Shown here in pieces: positions 36,201 to 45,442 of a stretch of 64,000 nucleotides of DNA. How positions within the stretch are numbered: the first letter of the stretch is position 1; the number at the start of each line of letters is the position of its first letter. The position numbers were made by a program, and so were the translations under genes. Source of the stretch: Alkalicoccus daliensis (lineage in GTDB: Bacteria > Bacillota > Bacilli > Bacillales > Salisediminibacteriaceae). The notes under the pieces are model-generated. The model was not told the origin of the DNA. It searched no databases and saw nothing but the letters and a program-made list of their open reading frames with translations. The stretch spans positions 49,966 to 113,965 of the forward strand of contig NZ_FNIL01000011.1 of assembly GCF_900103955.1 (NCBI RefSeq). The letters run 5' to 3'.

Positions 36201-36505
36201 TGTACACAGTGTTTTCCACATTTGATGTTCCACCCGAAAAATCCGAAGAAGTAATCAGCATTTATCAGAACCGCTCTCACAGTGTAGACGAAGCGACCGG
36301 CTTCGTAGACTTTTTTCTGCTGCAGAATGAGAAGCGCCCGGGAGAAATTACAGTACAGCTGTTATTTGATACGAAGGACAATTACCTGGCCTGGGTCCGC
36401 GGTGAGGACTTCAAGAGAATTCATGAACTGGAGAAAAAATATCCGGATCAGGATCTTGCTTCGATTATTCCAAAAGTGTCTCAACATAAAGTGGTGGCAA
36501 GATGA
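36200..36505 (+). CDS. antibiotic-biosynthesis-monooxygenase (ABM)-domain protein, IsdG/HmoA-like
   Basis: This 101-residue dimeric alpha-beta-barrel protein starts VFSTFDVPPEKSEEVISIYQ and contains FVDFFLLQNEKRPGEITVQLLFDTKDNYLAW split over two strands. Trp65 and His75 are ten residues apart, as in the heme-degrading IsdG enzymes, but the N-terminal Asn of the Asn-Trp-His triad is not evident. The start overlaps the upstream stop as TAATG, so translation is coupled. It is the middle gene of a three-gene operon. Heme or quinone chemistry is possible. Confidence 0.75.
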   Translation: MYTVFSTFDVPPEKSEEVISIYQNRSHSVDEATGFVDFFLLQNEKRPGEITVQLLFDTKDNYLAWVRGEDFKRIHELEKKYPDQDLASIIPKVSQHKVVAR

Positions 36506-36858
36506 CACTGCGGAAAGAAGAGATTATTTCACAGGTGACGGAAAAAATTTATGCAGCAGATCCTGCACTGATGGAAAAGTACGGAGAAAAAGGCGTGGAA
36601 CGGTGCCGTGAGGACAATGAACATCACCTGAATCAGCTTTCTGCTGCTTTCACCATCCGGGATGCCAATATGTTCATTGATTATGCCAAATGGCTGAATG
36701 AAATCCTCCAGCGCTACGGAATGAAAACAAAACACCTGACGGATAATTTCCGATATATACAGGAAGCGCTGGCTGCAGAGGAAAGTGAAAAAAGCGAAAC
36801 CTGGCGCTACTATCTGCAGCGCGCTATAGAATCATTGGAAACTGAGGAAGCAAGCTGA
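36502..36858 (+). CDS. small helical protein of unknown function
   Basis: This acidic, all-helical 118-residue protein overlaps the ABM gene by ATGA. Notable segments are EKYGEKGVERCREDNEHHL, FIDYAKWLNEILQRYGM and a Lys/Glu-rich tail. The pattern C-x-x-D-x-x-x-H-L followed by F-x-D-Y-x-x-W looks like a conserved domain, but I cannot name it securely. No signal peptide. Tight coupling to the two upstream genes implies a shared function. A terminator overlaps its last codons. Confidence 0.75.
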   Translation: MTLRKEEIISQVTEKIYAADPALMEKYGEKGVERCREDNEHHLNQLSAAFTIRDANMFIDYAKWLNEILQRYGMKTKHLTDNFRYIQEALAAEESEKSETWRYYLQRAIESLETEEAS

Positions 36859-36885
36859 AGGGAGTATCCTGTCTGCTTGCTTTTT
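36848..36885 (+). terminator. terminator of the ATC-hydrolase-like operon
   Basis: AAGCAAGC pairs with GCTTGCTT and ends in five T residues. The left arm lies in the last codons of the third gene. Confidence 0.78.
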
Positions 36886-36928
36886 GTGTTATCAGCCGCA
36901 GACAGCCTGCTGAAAGCTGCGCCGCTTA

Positions 36929-37639
36929 CTAATTATCTATTTCTACAGAAATCACTTCACCGCTGTAAGCATCGATGATAATATCTGCTTCCTTATCCAA
37001 AGCTTCATTCTCCAGTTCAATCTCATAAACCGGGCGGCCATTTTTCTCTTCTTTATCTATATCATCTAGCTGACCGTTGAACTGTTCTTTTGCAATTGCT
37101 GTGGCCTCCTGCTCAGAGAGAGGCTCCGGCGGCTTCTGCTCTTCCAGTGTATATAGGTCTACGCTGCCCGAATATGCATCTATTTCCAGCTTCCCCTCCT
37201 GGTTTCCGAGCATAAATTCAACATTGTAGTAGGTTCGGTTTTCTTCCTCTTTCTTCTGTACACTAGTAATCTCTGCCTCTGCCGACACCGTATCAGAAGT
37301 CATAGATTTAATCTGCTCCACTGATAATATTTCCTCTTCTTTGAGCGGCTTCTCGTTTCCTTCTTCCCCTGATTTACTTTCTGTCTGAAGGAAGGATGCC
37401 ACTTCTCCAGCACCGGATACTACTATTTCGTATGTTCCCTGCTCTGTAGACATTTCTACAAGGTAATCTCCTGCTTCTTCTGCAACTGCTTCGACTTTCC
37501 CCTGATATCTTACTTCCAGCATTTCACTTACTTCCTGCGCATTGATTTCCTGCTGCTCATCTGGAAAAAAGAAGTACAGAGCAGCAATCATTACTACAAA
37601 TATAATTGCGCCGATTCCTGTTCGCCATCCGCTGCGCAT
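36929..37639 (-). CDS. membrane-anchored PepSY protein (paralog of 38892-39599)
   Basis: This 236-residue protein has one N-terminal membrane helix (about 9-26) and an acidic extracytoplasmic part with two PepSY-like units (about 100-165 and 170-233), the last ending IIIDAYSGEVISVEIDN. PepSY domains are thought to inhibit peptidases or modulate envelope proteins. It is clearly homologous to the PepSY gene next to the kinase, ending in nearly the same sequence, so it is a recent tandem duplicate. GAGGGGA precedes the ATG. Confidence 0.85.
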   Translation of the reverse strand: MRSGWRTGIGAIIFVVMIAALYFFFPDEQQEINAQEVSEMLEVRYQGKVEAVAEEAGDYLVEMSTEQGTYEIVVSGAGEVASFLQTESKSGEEGNEKPLKEEEILSVEQIKSMTSDTVSAEAEITSVQKKEEENRTYYNVEFMLGNQEGKLEIDAYSGSVDLYTLEEQKPPEPLSEQEATAIAKEQFNGQLDDIDKEEKNGRPVYEIELENEALDKEADIIIDAYSGEVISVEIDN

Positions 37640-37756
37640 CTAATCCCCTCTTTTCATAATTTACCGCGGCATCTAACTCCATTAAAACCATAATCGTTTA
37701 AAAGATAATAATTTTTAAAACGTTTTACTTTTTTCATTCAGCTGCAGATACTTATG

Positions 37757-37797
37757 AAAGCTGGGATATTCCAGTATTTTTGGAATGCCCCAGCTTT
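37757..37797 (-). terminator. terminator of the three-PepSY-domain gene
   Basis: AAAGCTGGG-ATATTCCA pairs with TGGAATG-CCCAGCTTT, just after the stop. The following U tract is short. Confidence 0.65.
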
Positions 37798-37807
37798 CCT
37801 TTAATTT

Positions 37808-38656
37808 TTAGTGATCAACATGCACTACTTCTCCAGAGTAGGCATCAACGTAAACATCTACATCATCCCCGTTGCCTTCAATTTCTACTTCATACATTAA
37901 GCTGCCGTTCTCACGTTCCAGTTCAATATCATCCACATAGCCGTTTCCAATGTGTGCAAGTGCGATTTCTTTCGCTTCTGCAGGTGTTATCTGCTCTTTA
38001 TTTCCCTCTTGGTTCTCCGGGCTGCTGTCTGCTTCATTTAATGAATTTTCAGTGGACGAGCCAGCTTCCTTAGTGTAAGGCATCAAATCCGATTCAATGT
38101 GAAGGATTTTCCCAGTCTGTGCGTCCACATATACATCCCCGTCTTCATCGTGAATTTCAACTTCAAGTTCGTAGACGAATCGTCCATTTTTTGTTTCCAG
38201 TTCGCGGTCATCGATTTTCCCCGATGAAAATGCGCTTAAAGCAATTTCTTCTGCTTCCTGCAGAGATACATTCATCTCCTCTTCTGCGGAAGTTCCCAGC
38301 AGATCATCATCTACTTTTACGATTTCTCCAGTGTGGGCATCTACATCAATATCATAATCTTCTCCCTGATAATCCAGTTCTACTTCATAGATAAGAAGTC
38401 CGTCTTCCGTATCGAGTTCTACTTCATCCAAAGTGCCGTCCACTACTGTTTTGGCGATTGCTACTGCTTCTTCTTCTGAAATCTGTTCTTCCGTTTCTTC
38501 TGCATCAGCTGCACCTGTTTCACTTTCTGACTGAGCGGTGTCAGCTGCATTGTTTAATTCTGCTGTGTTTACTCCTGCATCGTTTCCTGAAAGAGCATAT
38601 GCTGACGTTCCTCCGATAACTGTTACTGCTGCGATACTTAAAATTGCTTTTTTCAT
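37808..38656 (-). CDS. secreted three-repeat PepSY protein
   Basis: This 282-residue very acidic protein has a signal peptide (MKKAILSIAAVTVIGG, to about residue 24) and three PepSY units (about 55-115, 125-190 and 215-280), each with the pattern A-x-x-I-A ... V-D-A-x-x-G-x-I/V. It is the same family as B. subtilis YkoI, which is encoded beside the two-component genes ykoGH. The ATG at 38656 follows GAGGAGAG. A longer frame has no ribosome site. It lies between two other PepSY genes. Confidence 0.85.
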   Translation of the reverse strand: MKKAILSIAAVTVIGGTSAYALSGNDAGVNTAELNNAADTAQSESETGAADAEETEEQISEEEAVAIAKTVVDGTLDEVELDTEDGLLIYEVELDYQGEDYDIDVDAHTGEIVKVDDDLLGTSAEEEMNVSLQEAEEIALSAFSSGKIDDRELETKNGRFVYELEVEIHDEDGDVYVDAQTGKILHIESDLMPYTKEAGSSTENSLNEADSSPENQEGNKEQITPAEAKEIALAHIGNGYVDDIELERENGSLMYEVEIEGNGDDVDVYVDAYSGEVVHVDH

Positions 38657-38770
38657 GATTATCTCTCCTCGTGTGTAATATTTGGTGATAGTTACACTAT
38701 ATCCATGCTTCATGAGAAGAGAATGAACCTAAAATGAGAAAATGATGAGAATTAGATGAAGTTTTCTAAG

Positions 38771-38809
38771 AAATAAAATAAAGCACCCGTTTTTTATAAA
38801 ACGAGTGCT
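38771..38809 (-). terminator. terminator of the two-component/PepSY operon
   Basis: AGCACCCGTTTT pairs with AAAACGAGTGCT (one mismatch), with a U-rich tract on the minus strand. It lies about 80 bp after the PepSY stop at 38892. Confidence 0.75.
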
Positions 38810-38891
38810 CCTTGTATAGACCATTACAGGTTGTAAATCTGCTGTGACAGACAGAAGATTTTACTGTGCTTTTACATAAGCGCGGCTATAA

Positions 38892-39599
38892 TTAATTATC
38901 TATTTCTACCGACAATATTTCTCCTGTATACGCATCAATAACAATATCTGCGTCCTGGTCTGATGCATCGTTTTCAACTTCTATTTCAAAAACGAGCCTT
39001 CCATTTTGTTCTTCGAGATCAATATCATCAATTTCTCCTGGAAATTCTTCCAGCGCTATTTCTGCAGCTTCTTCCTGGCTGATTGGCTCCGCCGGAGTAT
39101 CATCTTCCAGTGTGTAGAGTTGAATATTCCCAGTCACAGCATCGATTTCAATTCTGCCGCTTTGATTCTCCAGTGCAAAGTCCACATGGTAGACCGCTCC
39201 ACTTTCTAATTCTTCGAGCTCCATTTCTATAATATCTGCGTCTTCCGAGGCTGTCTCTTTTGTTATCTCCCGAATTTCTTCTATTTCTAAATATTGCGGT
39301 CCTTGCTCTTCTTCCTCTCTTTGTTCTTCATCTCTGGAAGCAGTCTGGTCAAAAGCTGCCACTTCTCCCGATTCAGCCTCTACAAGCACTTGATATTGCC
39401 CTTCTTCTGTTATTAATTCCACCGTATATATTCCATCAGAAAACTGAATATTTTCCACTTCTCCCTGATAACGTCCTTCGAGCATTTCCTGTACTTCTTC
39501 CGGACTGATTTCTTCAGGAGCTTGAAAGTATAAAACGGCACCAGCAGCTACTGCGATAAGAAGAAGTATTGCTGTGCCGAAAAGCAATAATTTCTTCAT
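38892..39599 (-). CDS. membrane-anchored PepSY protein, cotranscribed with the kinase
   Basis: This 235-residue protein has an N-terminal membrane helix (about 4-26), then acidic PepSY-like units. It ends IVIDAYTGEILSVEIDN, close to its paralog at 36929-37639. The ATG overlaps the kinase stop (ATGA) and GGAGGAAC lies upstream, so it is the third gene of regulator-kinase-PepSY. By analogy with YkoI it may modulate the kinase or be its envelope-stress output. That is inference. Confidence 0.85.
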   Translation of the reverse strand: MKKLLLFGTAILLLIAVAAGAVLYFQAPEEISPEEVQEMLEGRYQGEVENIQFSDGIYTVELITEEGQYQVLVEAESGEVAAFDQTASRDEEQREEEEQGPQYLEIEEIREITKETASEDADIIEMELEELESGAVYHVDFALENQSGRIEIDAVTGNIQLYTLEDDTPAEPISQEEAAEIALEEFPGEIDDIDLEEQNGRLVFEIEVENDASDQDADIVIDAYTGEILSVEIDN

Positions 39600-40963
39600 C
39601 CTTCTGTTCCTCCTTCCTTCACTAATGGAAGTTTCACTGTGAAAATAGAACCTTTCCCCGGTTCACTCTCCACCACTATTTCCCCCTGATGAAATGCAGT
39701 GATATTTTCTGCAATCGCAAGACCTAATCCTGTACCTCCACTTTCTCTTGTCCGGGCTTTATCCACCCGGTAAAAGCGGTCAAATATTTGCGCTTTATCC
39801 TCAGAGGAAATTCCTATTCCTTTATCAATGATAGAAATATTCACCTGCGGTTCTTCTTTTTGAATTTGAATCAGCACTTCTTGTTCACTGTATTTTATTG
39901 CATTCTCAATTAAAAGATATGCCAGCTGTTTTAACTGAAGTTCGTTGCCTGAAATATAAGCAGTGCTTTCTCCTTTTACAGAAATCTTTCTTTCATAAGC
40001 CGTTGCCAGCTGCTGTGCCACTCCCTGAAAAACCGGGACTGTATTGATTACTTCTTTTTCAACGGTAATACTTTCTCCTGTCGCAAGTGCCAGCATCTGG
40101 TTGGTCATTTCTTTCATTCTTGCTGCTTCTGAGGAGATTGCTTCCACTGCTTCTTCAAATACCTCCGGCTTTTCTCTTCCCCTTCTTCTTAAAAGCTGCG
40201 CATAGCTGTCAATGACTGTAAGCGGCGTCTTTAATTCATGGGAAGCATCGGAGACGAACTGCTGTTGTTTTTCATAATTTTGTTTTAACAGCTCTATCAT
40301 GTGATTAAATGTTCGGCCCATATCTGCCAGTTCATCTTTCCCCTTACTGTCATAGTCAATCTTTTGAAAGGTTCCGTCAGCCTGAATCTGCTTCATGGTG
40401 GCCACCAGTGCCTGAATTGGCCGAAGAACAAATCTTGCCAGCGATCTTGCAGCCAGAAAGGAAGGAAGTAAAATTATAAGTGAAGCAAAGATAAGCACTA
40501 CCTGCAGTGTCTGCAGCGTTTCCTGATATGTCGGCAGAGGATCCACCACCTGCAGTGACATCACTTCTCCTGCTTCCCATAATACTGGCACCTGCGCAGA
40601 AGCATGAGGAAGCCCTTCAAAGAGAAATGATTCCGTCCGCTCCTGAGCTTCAGCAGCTTCCGGTGTCGGAATAGAAGCAAGCTGAGTATTCTGTGTAGTC
40701 ACTGTCAGCAGGCTTTCCCCTTCCGGACTGAGCACTCTTACCATTCCGTCTCCTGAAACATAGGATTCTATAAAGGAAGCTGGATTTTCTTCCGGCTGCG
40801 TACTTACTGCAGCAGCTACAGCTCTTGCCTGATCAAGCGTCCTGTCCATCTCTCCCTGCAGCAGATTATATTGAAAAACAAAATAAATTCCTATGTTTAC
40901 CATTACCAGAATAATAAAAAGCATGCCTGTACTTACCAAAGTGATCCGCTGTGACAGCTTCAT
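39596..40963 (-). CDS. sensor histidine kinase (YkoH-like)
   Basis: This 455-residue membrane kinase has helix 1 (about 9-30), an extracytoplasmic sensor of about 120 residues, helix 2 (about 152-172), HAMP (about 175-228), a HisKA domain with phosphorylated His242 in SDASHELKTPLTV, and a HATPase_c domain with N box (LIENAIKYS), DKGIGISSEDK and GGTGLGLAI. The start overlaps the response-regulator stop by ATGA. The PepSY gene follows by another ATGA overlap. The signal is unknown. Confidence 0.93.
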   Translation of the reverse strand: MKLSQRITLVSTGMLFIILVMVNIGIYFVFQYNLLQGEMDRTLDQARAVAAAVSTQPEENPASFIESYVSGDGMVRVLSPEGESLLTVTTQNTQLASIPTPEAAEAQERTESFLFEGLPHASAQVPVLWEAGEVMSLQVVDPLPTYQETLQTLQVVLIFASLIILLPSFLAARSLARFVLRPIQALVATMKQIQADGTFQKIDYDSKGKDELADMGRTFNHMIELLKQNYEKQQQFVSDASHELKTPLTVIDSYAQLLRRRGREKPEVFEEAVEAISSEAARMKEMTNQMLALATGESITVEKEVINTVPVFQGVAQQLATAYERKISVKGESTAYISGNELQLKQLAYLLIENAIKYSEQEVLIQIQKEEPQVNISIIDKGIGISSEDKAQIFDRFYRVDKARTRESGGTGLGLAIAENITAFHQGEIVVESEPGKGSIFTVKLPLVKEGGTEG

Positions 40964-41658
40964 GTTTCCGCGTCCTTCAGTACATAGCCTACACCGCGGA
41001 CAGTTTGTAAATAAGCAGCTTCAAAGGGTTTATCAAGTTTTTGGCGCAAATAGCGGATGTATACGTCTACGACATTTGTTTCTCCGGCGTAATCAAATCC
41101 CCACACCTGTTCCATCAACTGTTCCCTTGAAAGCACATGGTATGGATGCTCAATAAAACAGACAAGCAAATCAAATTCACGGGGTGTCAAATCAAGCAGC
41201 TGTCCTGCTCTTTTTGCTTCCCGCCGTTCCATATTTACCTGCAGATCAGCAAACGCCAGCTCTGTTTCCTGAGAGACCCCAGTGCTGTTCTTTCCTTTTC
41301 TCCGCAGCAGAACTCTGACCCGGGCGAAAAGCTCTTCCATATCAAACGGCTTTGTCATGTAATCATCTGCTCCCTGATCCAGCCCTGTAACTTTGTCTAC
41401 CGTGGCGTCTCTTGCAGTCAGCATAAGAACTGGTTCTTCCTTGCCTTCTTTGCGGAGTCTCCGCAGCAGTTCAATTCCGCTCAGCCCCGGGAGCATAACA
41501 TCGAGTATGTATAAATCGAAGGCAGATTGCTGCATCAGTTCCCAGGCTTCAATGCCGTCATGGACCACCTGTGCTTCATAGCCTTCATATTCAAACTCCA
41601 GCTGCAGGACCCTTGCGATTTTCTTTTCGTCTTCGACTACTAAAATTTTTTCTGCCAT
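40960..41658 (-). CDS. OmpR/PhoB-family response regulator (YkoG-like)
   Basis: This 232-residue protein has a receiver domain (1-120, acidic pair Glu9/Asp10, phospho-acceptor Asp53 in LYILDVMLPG, Lys near 103 in MTKPF) and a winged-helix DNA-binding domain (about 135-230, LTPREFDLLVCFIEH, EQVWGFDY, VRGVGYVLK). The ATG at 41658 follows AGGTGGTGG. A GTG-like earlier start is not supported. It heads the regulator-kinase-PepSY operon. Promoter-like elements lie 30-60 bp upstream. Confidence 0.94.
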   Translation of the reverse strand: MAEKILVVEDEKKIARVLQLEFEYEGYEAQVVHDGIEAWELMQQSAFDLYILDVMLPGLSGIELLRRLRKEGKEEPVLMLTARDATVDKVTGLDQGADDYMTKPFDMEELFARVRVLLRRKGKNSTGVSQETELAFADLQVNMERREAKRAGQLLDLTPREFDLLVCFIEHPYHVLSREQLMEQVWGFDYAGETNVVDVYIRYLRQKLDKPFEAAYLQTVRGVGYVLKDAET

Positions 41659-41687
41659 CTTTCCCACCACCTGTTTGAATTGAAGTT

Positions 41688-41717
41688 ATTATACTTGAAA
41701 ATATACTTCTCTGCGAA
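41688..41717 (-). promoter_or_regulatory. promoter of the two-component operon
   Basis: On the minus strand a perfect -10 TATAAT (41693-41688) is preceded by an 18-bp spacer and TTCGCA (41717-41712). Confidence 0.5.
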
Positions 41718-41809
41718 TTATCTTTATTTTATCAAATTAGAAATTATTTTGAGGCAGAAGGTTTTTCAACATCATAGGCAGCCTATTATTTCCCCGGAAA
41801 TAATCAGAG

Positions 41810-41893
41810 TGAATCTGCCGGAAAGTGAAAGAGGACCTGATGCATAAAAATCATAAACACACAAACATTTCTCTTCATACACATGCTGAAGGA
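41810..41893 (+). repeat. repeat family B, 3' tail only
   Basis: GAGGACCTGATGCATAAAAATCATAAACACACAAAC (read in pieces) matches the tail of copy 2 at 42240-42290 and ends CATGCTGAA. It directly precedes copy 2, so two elements are joined head to tail. Confidence 0.6.
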
Positions 41894-42306
41894 GGCTGTT
41901 TAAAAAAGGTTCTTCTGTATTAGTTTACGCTTCTATGCTTTGTCTTCGAAGGCACGCTTTCCGAAGGGCACTCTCTCAGCTAACCTGCGTAGGCGGATCT
42001 TCGAATCGTTCTTAAACCTTCAGGAGTCGACCTTCTGCCACTGCAGCTTAATAAGAAAATGATAGGTTTTTATAAAGCGCCTCCAAAATAAGCACAGTTC
42101 TTTTTCTATAAAAATCCTTTCTTCGCAGTGGCCGGCGGCGACAGCGGGATTTAAGCGCGGTCTGAAGATCCTTTTTTTCTGCTCCAGGGGCAGGAGAAAC
42201 AGCTGAAGATGAGCCCCACAGCTTGCTTCCGCCGGTAAGAGAAGGAGAACCTATACATAAAAAAATCATAAACATACAAACTTTCATGCTTTCTAAACAA
42301 TCTGAA
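41894..42306 (+). repeat. repeat family B, copy 2 (full length)
   Basis: It starts GGCTGTTTAAAAAAGG and continues with CGCTTTCCGAAGGGCACTCT, CTCAGCTAACCTGCG, GATCTTCGAATCGTTC, GCGACAGCGGGATTTAAGCG, the hairpin CTCC-AGG-GGCAGGAG, GAGCCCCACAGC and CTTCCGCCGGTAAG. It ends CAATCTGAAA at the RND-gene terminator. Confidence 0.8.
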
Positions 42307-42332
42307 AGAGGCTGTCAAAATTGGCAGCCTCT
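42307..42332 (-). terminator. terminator of the RND transporter gene
   Basis: AGAGGCTGTC/GGCAGCCTCT stem, 10 bp after the stop. The U tract is short on the minus strand. Confidence 0.65.
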
Positions 42333-42341
42333 CCGCTTCAG

Positions 42342-45300
42342 CTATACTTTTTTCTCATATTTTTGCGCAAAAGCAGTGTACAGCGCCGGTACAATAATCA
42401 CCGTCAGCAGTGCGGAAAATATTAACCCGGCGATAATTGCAATTGATAACGGCTGGAACAGTACGTCGCCGCTCAGTGCTACAGGAATCAGTGCTCCTAT
42501 TGCAGTAAAGGCAGTTAATAGTATCGGCCTTAATCTGACACGCCCCGCTTCGACTACTGCATCATTCAGCGCCATCCCTTCTTCCCTGCGCAGCTTGATA
42601 AATTCAAGCAGTACGATGGAGTTCCTCACCACGATCCCGGCAAGAGAAACAATTCCAAGAAGGGCAGTAAATCCTAATCCCGTCTGGGTCACAAACAGTC
42701 CGACAATCGCACCGGATGCGGCAATGTGCACGGTAGAAAGCACCAGGAACGGTATTGTCAGTGAGTAAAATTGAATCGCAATAACAATGTAGATTAAGAA
42801 AAGAACCACAACAGAAAGTGCAGCGAGTTCCAGGATGAAGTCTGTCCGAGCTTCTGTTTCTCCACCGAGGCTGATCGTATATTCATCCGAAACATTTCCT
42901 CGTACTTCATCTGTAATCGTTTCTACCTGCGCCTCCAGTTCTTCTCCATTATCTTCTCCCGGGAAAACTCTTACCGTTACAGTCCGTTCTCCCTCTTCAC
43001 GTAAAATCTGTGGAATTTCTTCCGCTTCTGATTCTTCCAGCAGCGTGTCCAATGTGACAAAAACCGGCATGCCGTTTTCTTCTGCTTCACTTGGGATTTC
43101 AATCTCTGAAAGATCCAAATTTTCTCCTGACGCAATTCTGTCTAACGTCAACTGCAGATCGATTGTTTCTTCCGCCGACCGGAATGTCATTAACGGAATT
43201 CCTTCTGTCCGCAGGCCGATTTGTTCACTAACCGCACCTAAGGTAAGTCCGTTTTCTTCTAATTCTTCGCGTATTGGTTCATATATGACGGTAGGTCTTC
43301 TTGGACCGATGTCATCAAGCACCGTGCCGCTCTCAGGAATTTCCGCAATTCTTTCCTGCAGTTCTGCACTGATATCCATCAGTTCCTCTACTTCCGGCCC
43401 CTGCAGGGTAATCGCGATCGGCGCCCCTACCGGAGGCCCCGCCTCAATGGTCGTAAGTTCAATTTCTGCTTCTGGAAACTCTTCCTGCAGCGGATCTGTC
43501 CACCGGGCAATTGTTTCTTCCGCAGACTGCGCTTCCCGCTCGACACGCAGGAGAATATTACCTGTTTCTTCTCCAGTGTTCGTCATTCCCTGCCCGAATA
43601 AAGGAGGAAGGCCCTCTCCTGCATAAACTGCAGTTTCATATACGTTCGTGTCTTCTGCTAAAATAAAGTCCCGCATTTCCTGGAGCGTATCTTCCGTCTG
43701 TTCCAGCGTTGTCCCTTCCGGCAGCCGGAGTTCCACTGTCACTTCGTCCCGGTCGGTAGTCGGGAAAAATTCCACTGGAATAAATGGAATTAAAGCATAA
43801 AAGGCAGTCGTTACTACTAAACCAGTCACTGCCACTTTCCATGGATGTTTTACTACCCTGCGGAGCAGCTTATCACTGTACCAGTCAGAAAGTTTGTTCA
43901 GCTGATTCCCGAGCAGCCCATCTTTCATTGCACGATGTTTTTTCTTCAGCTGCTTATTGCGGCGCCAAATAAGGAAAATCGGCACAAATGTCAGCGCCAC
44001 GATCGTGGAGGCTAAAATAGTCGTTATTAACACGGTCGGGAGTGCACGGATAAAATCTCCGCTGCTGCCTGATATAAATACTAATGGCAAAAAGGTAAAT
44101 ACAATGGTTAAGGTGGAAACGATAATAGAAGCCCTGACTTCTTTCGACCCCTGCAGCGCTCCTTCTACAGGATCCATCCCTTCCCGGTATTTATTTTGAA
44201 TATTATCTCCGACTACGATCGCGTCATCTACGAGAATACCGAGTGCCACAATTAAACCGATAATAGAAATTTGATTCAAATCTACATTGGCAAATGGCAG
44301 CGGAATTAATCCAATAAATACTGCAGTAGGAATCGCCAGCGCAACAATCACTGCGGAAGACACATTCAGCCCGAGCAGTGTAACCACAATTACAGACAGG
44401 GCGGCAAGCCCAAAGGAAAATGCGAGATCGCCGAAGATTTCTTCCACTATTGTTTGCTGCGTATAAAATAAATCAATTTCCATTTCTGCAGGAAGGCCTT
44501 CTGCCAATGTATTGACCCGCTCATCTACGATATCATGCAGCTGTGGAATGCTTTCTCCTCGTTCAGGAAGCACCGTAAACGAAATCGCAGGTGTATTTTC
44601 AAAAGTAATCCGGTCATCAGGTGTAGCTAAATCAATGCTAATTTCCGCGATATCTTCTAAGTAGACCGGCTCATCTTCGAAAGACTGCCCAATAAAGATT
44701 TCATTAATTTCTTCAGAGGAAGCGAGTGTCGCAAGCTCCAGCTGTACATTCTGTCCGTCTAATTCCTGAATACCCAAAGGCTGTGTTTCTAATTCCCCTT
44801 CAATGCCCTCGATGACATCAGGCACCTGCAGTCCTGATTCAAACAGTGCTTCTGCCTCAATATCGATGAGCAGCTGCTGATCAGGAAACCCTTTTACCGT
44901 AGTCGAAGCTACGCCCGGAATAGAGGCAACCTCCTGCTCCCACTCATGTATCATGTCCCGAAGTTCATAAAGCTCTTCATAGGAATCGTGAAGAATATGA
45001 TAGCTGGAAAGTCCTCCAAGCCCTTCTTCCGCAGCAAAATCCGGTGCTGCCTGTTCCGGCAGATCGTTTTCTGTGCTGTTAATCGCCTGCTGAATTTCGT
45101 TTAATACTTCACTCTGGTTAATCCCGTCTTCCAGCTCCACCGTAATATTGGAAAATCCGGAAGTAGAAACGGAATTTATACTGTCGATACCGTCAATTCC
45201 TTCGATCGCTTCCTCCAAAGGAACCGTAACCTGCTGTTCCACTTCTTCCGGAGCCCCGCCCGGAAATGGGGTAGAAATATTAGCAATATCTACTGGAATT

Positions 45301-45410
45301 TCAGGAATCTCCCGCTGAGGCAGCTGAAAAAGAGTCAGCACTCCTAGCACTGTTAGGATAAAAACAAACATTACCGTAATTTTGGGACGTTGAATAATCG
45401 CGTTAAACAT
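42342..45410 (-). CDS. RND-family efflux transporter (SwrC/AcrB-like)
   Basis: This protein of about 1022 residues has the RND layout: one N-terminal helix, a large extracytoplasmic loop, helices 2-7, a second loop and helices 8-12. Diagnostic are FPGGAPEEVEQQVT near residue 47, the GxxxDD stretch GILVDDAIVVGDN in helix 4 with proton-relay acids, and GIVVRNSIVLLEFI near the end. Loops are very acidic. The ATG at 45410 follows GGAAGGTGG. SwrC (YerP) in B. subtilis exports surfactin and is encoded beside a TetR gene, as here. It needs no outer-membrane partner in Gram-positives. Confidence 0.93.
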   Translation of the reverse strand: MFNAIIQRPKITVMFVFILTVLGVLTLFQLPQREIPEIPVDIANISTPFPGGAPEEVEQQVTVPLEEAIEGIDGIDSINSVSTSGFSNITVELEDGINQSEVLNEIQQAINSTENDLPEQAAPDFAAEEGLGGLSSYHILHDSYEELYELRDMIHEWEQEVASIPGVASTTVKGFPDQQLLIDIEAEALFESGLQVPDVIEGIEGELETQPLGIQELDGQNVQLELATLASSEEINEIFIGQSFEDEPVYLEDIAEISIDLATPDDRITFENTPAISFTVLPERGESIPQLHDIVDERVNTLAEGLPAEMEIDLFYTQQTIVEEIFGDLAFSFGLAALSVIVVTLLGLNVSSAVIVALAIPTAVFIGLIPLPFANVDLNQISIIGLIVALGILVDDAIVVGDNIQNKYREGMDPVEGALQGSKEVRASIIVSTLTIVFTFLPLVFISGSSGDFIRALPTVLITTILASTIVALTFVPIFLIWRRNKQLKKKHRAMKDGLLGNQLNKLSDWYSDKLLRRVVKHPWKVAVTGLVVTTAFYALIPFIPVEFFPTTDRDEVTVELRLPEGTTLEQTEDTLQEMRDFILAEDTNVYETAVYAGEGLPPLFGQGMTNTGEETGNILLRVEREAQSAEETIARWTDPLQEEFPEAEIELTTIEAGPPVGAPIAITLQGPEVEELMDISAELQERIAEIPESGTVLDDIGPRRPTVIYEPIREELEENGLTLGAVSEQIGLRTEGIPLMTFRSAEETIDLQLTLDRIASGENLDLSEIEIPSEAEENGMPVFVTLDTLLEESEAEEIPQILREEGERTVTVRVFPGEDNGEELEAQVETITDEVRGNVSDEYTISLGGETEARTDFILELAALSVVVLFLIYIVIAIQFYSLTIPFLVLSTVHIAASGAIVGLFVTQTGLGFTALLGIVSLAGIVVRNSIVLLEFIKLRREEGMALNDAVVEAGRVRLRPILLTAFTAIGALIPVALSGDVLFQPLSIAIIAGLIFSALLTVIIVPALYTAFAQKYEKKV

Positions 45411-45442
45411 ATTACTTCCACCTTCCTGTGGCACCACCTTAG

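Noticed and set aside
42835..43626. A 263-codon plus-strand reading frame antisense to the RND gene
   Set aside because: Serine-rich shadow translation opposite a clearly conserved transporter, without a ribosome site.
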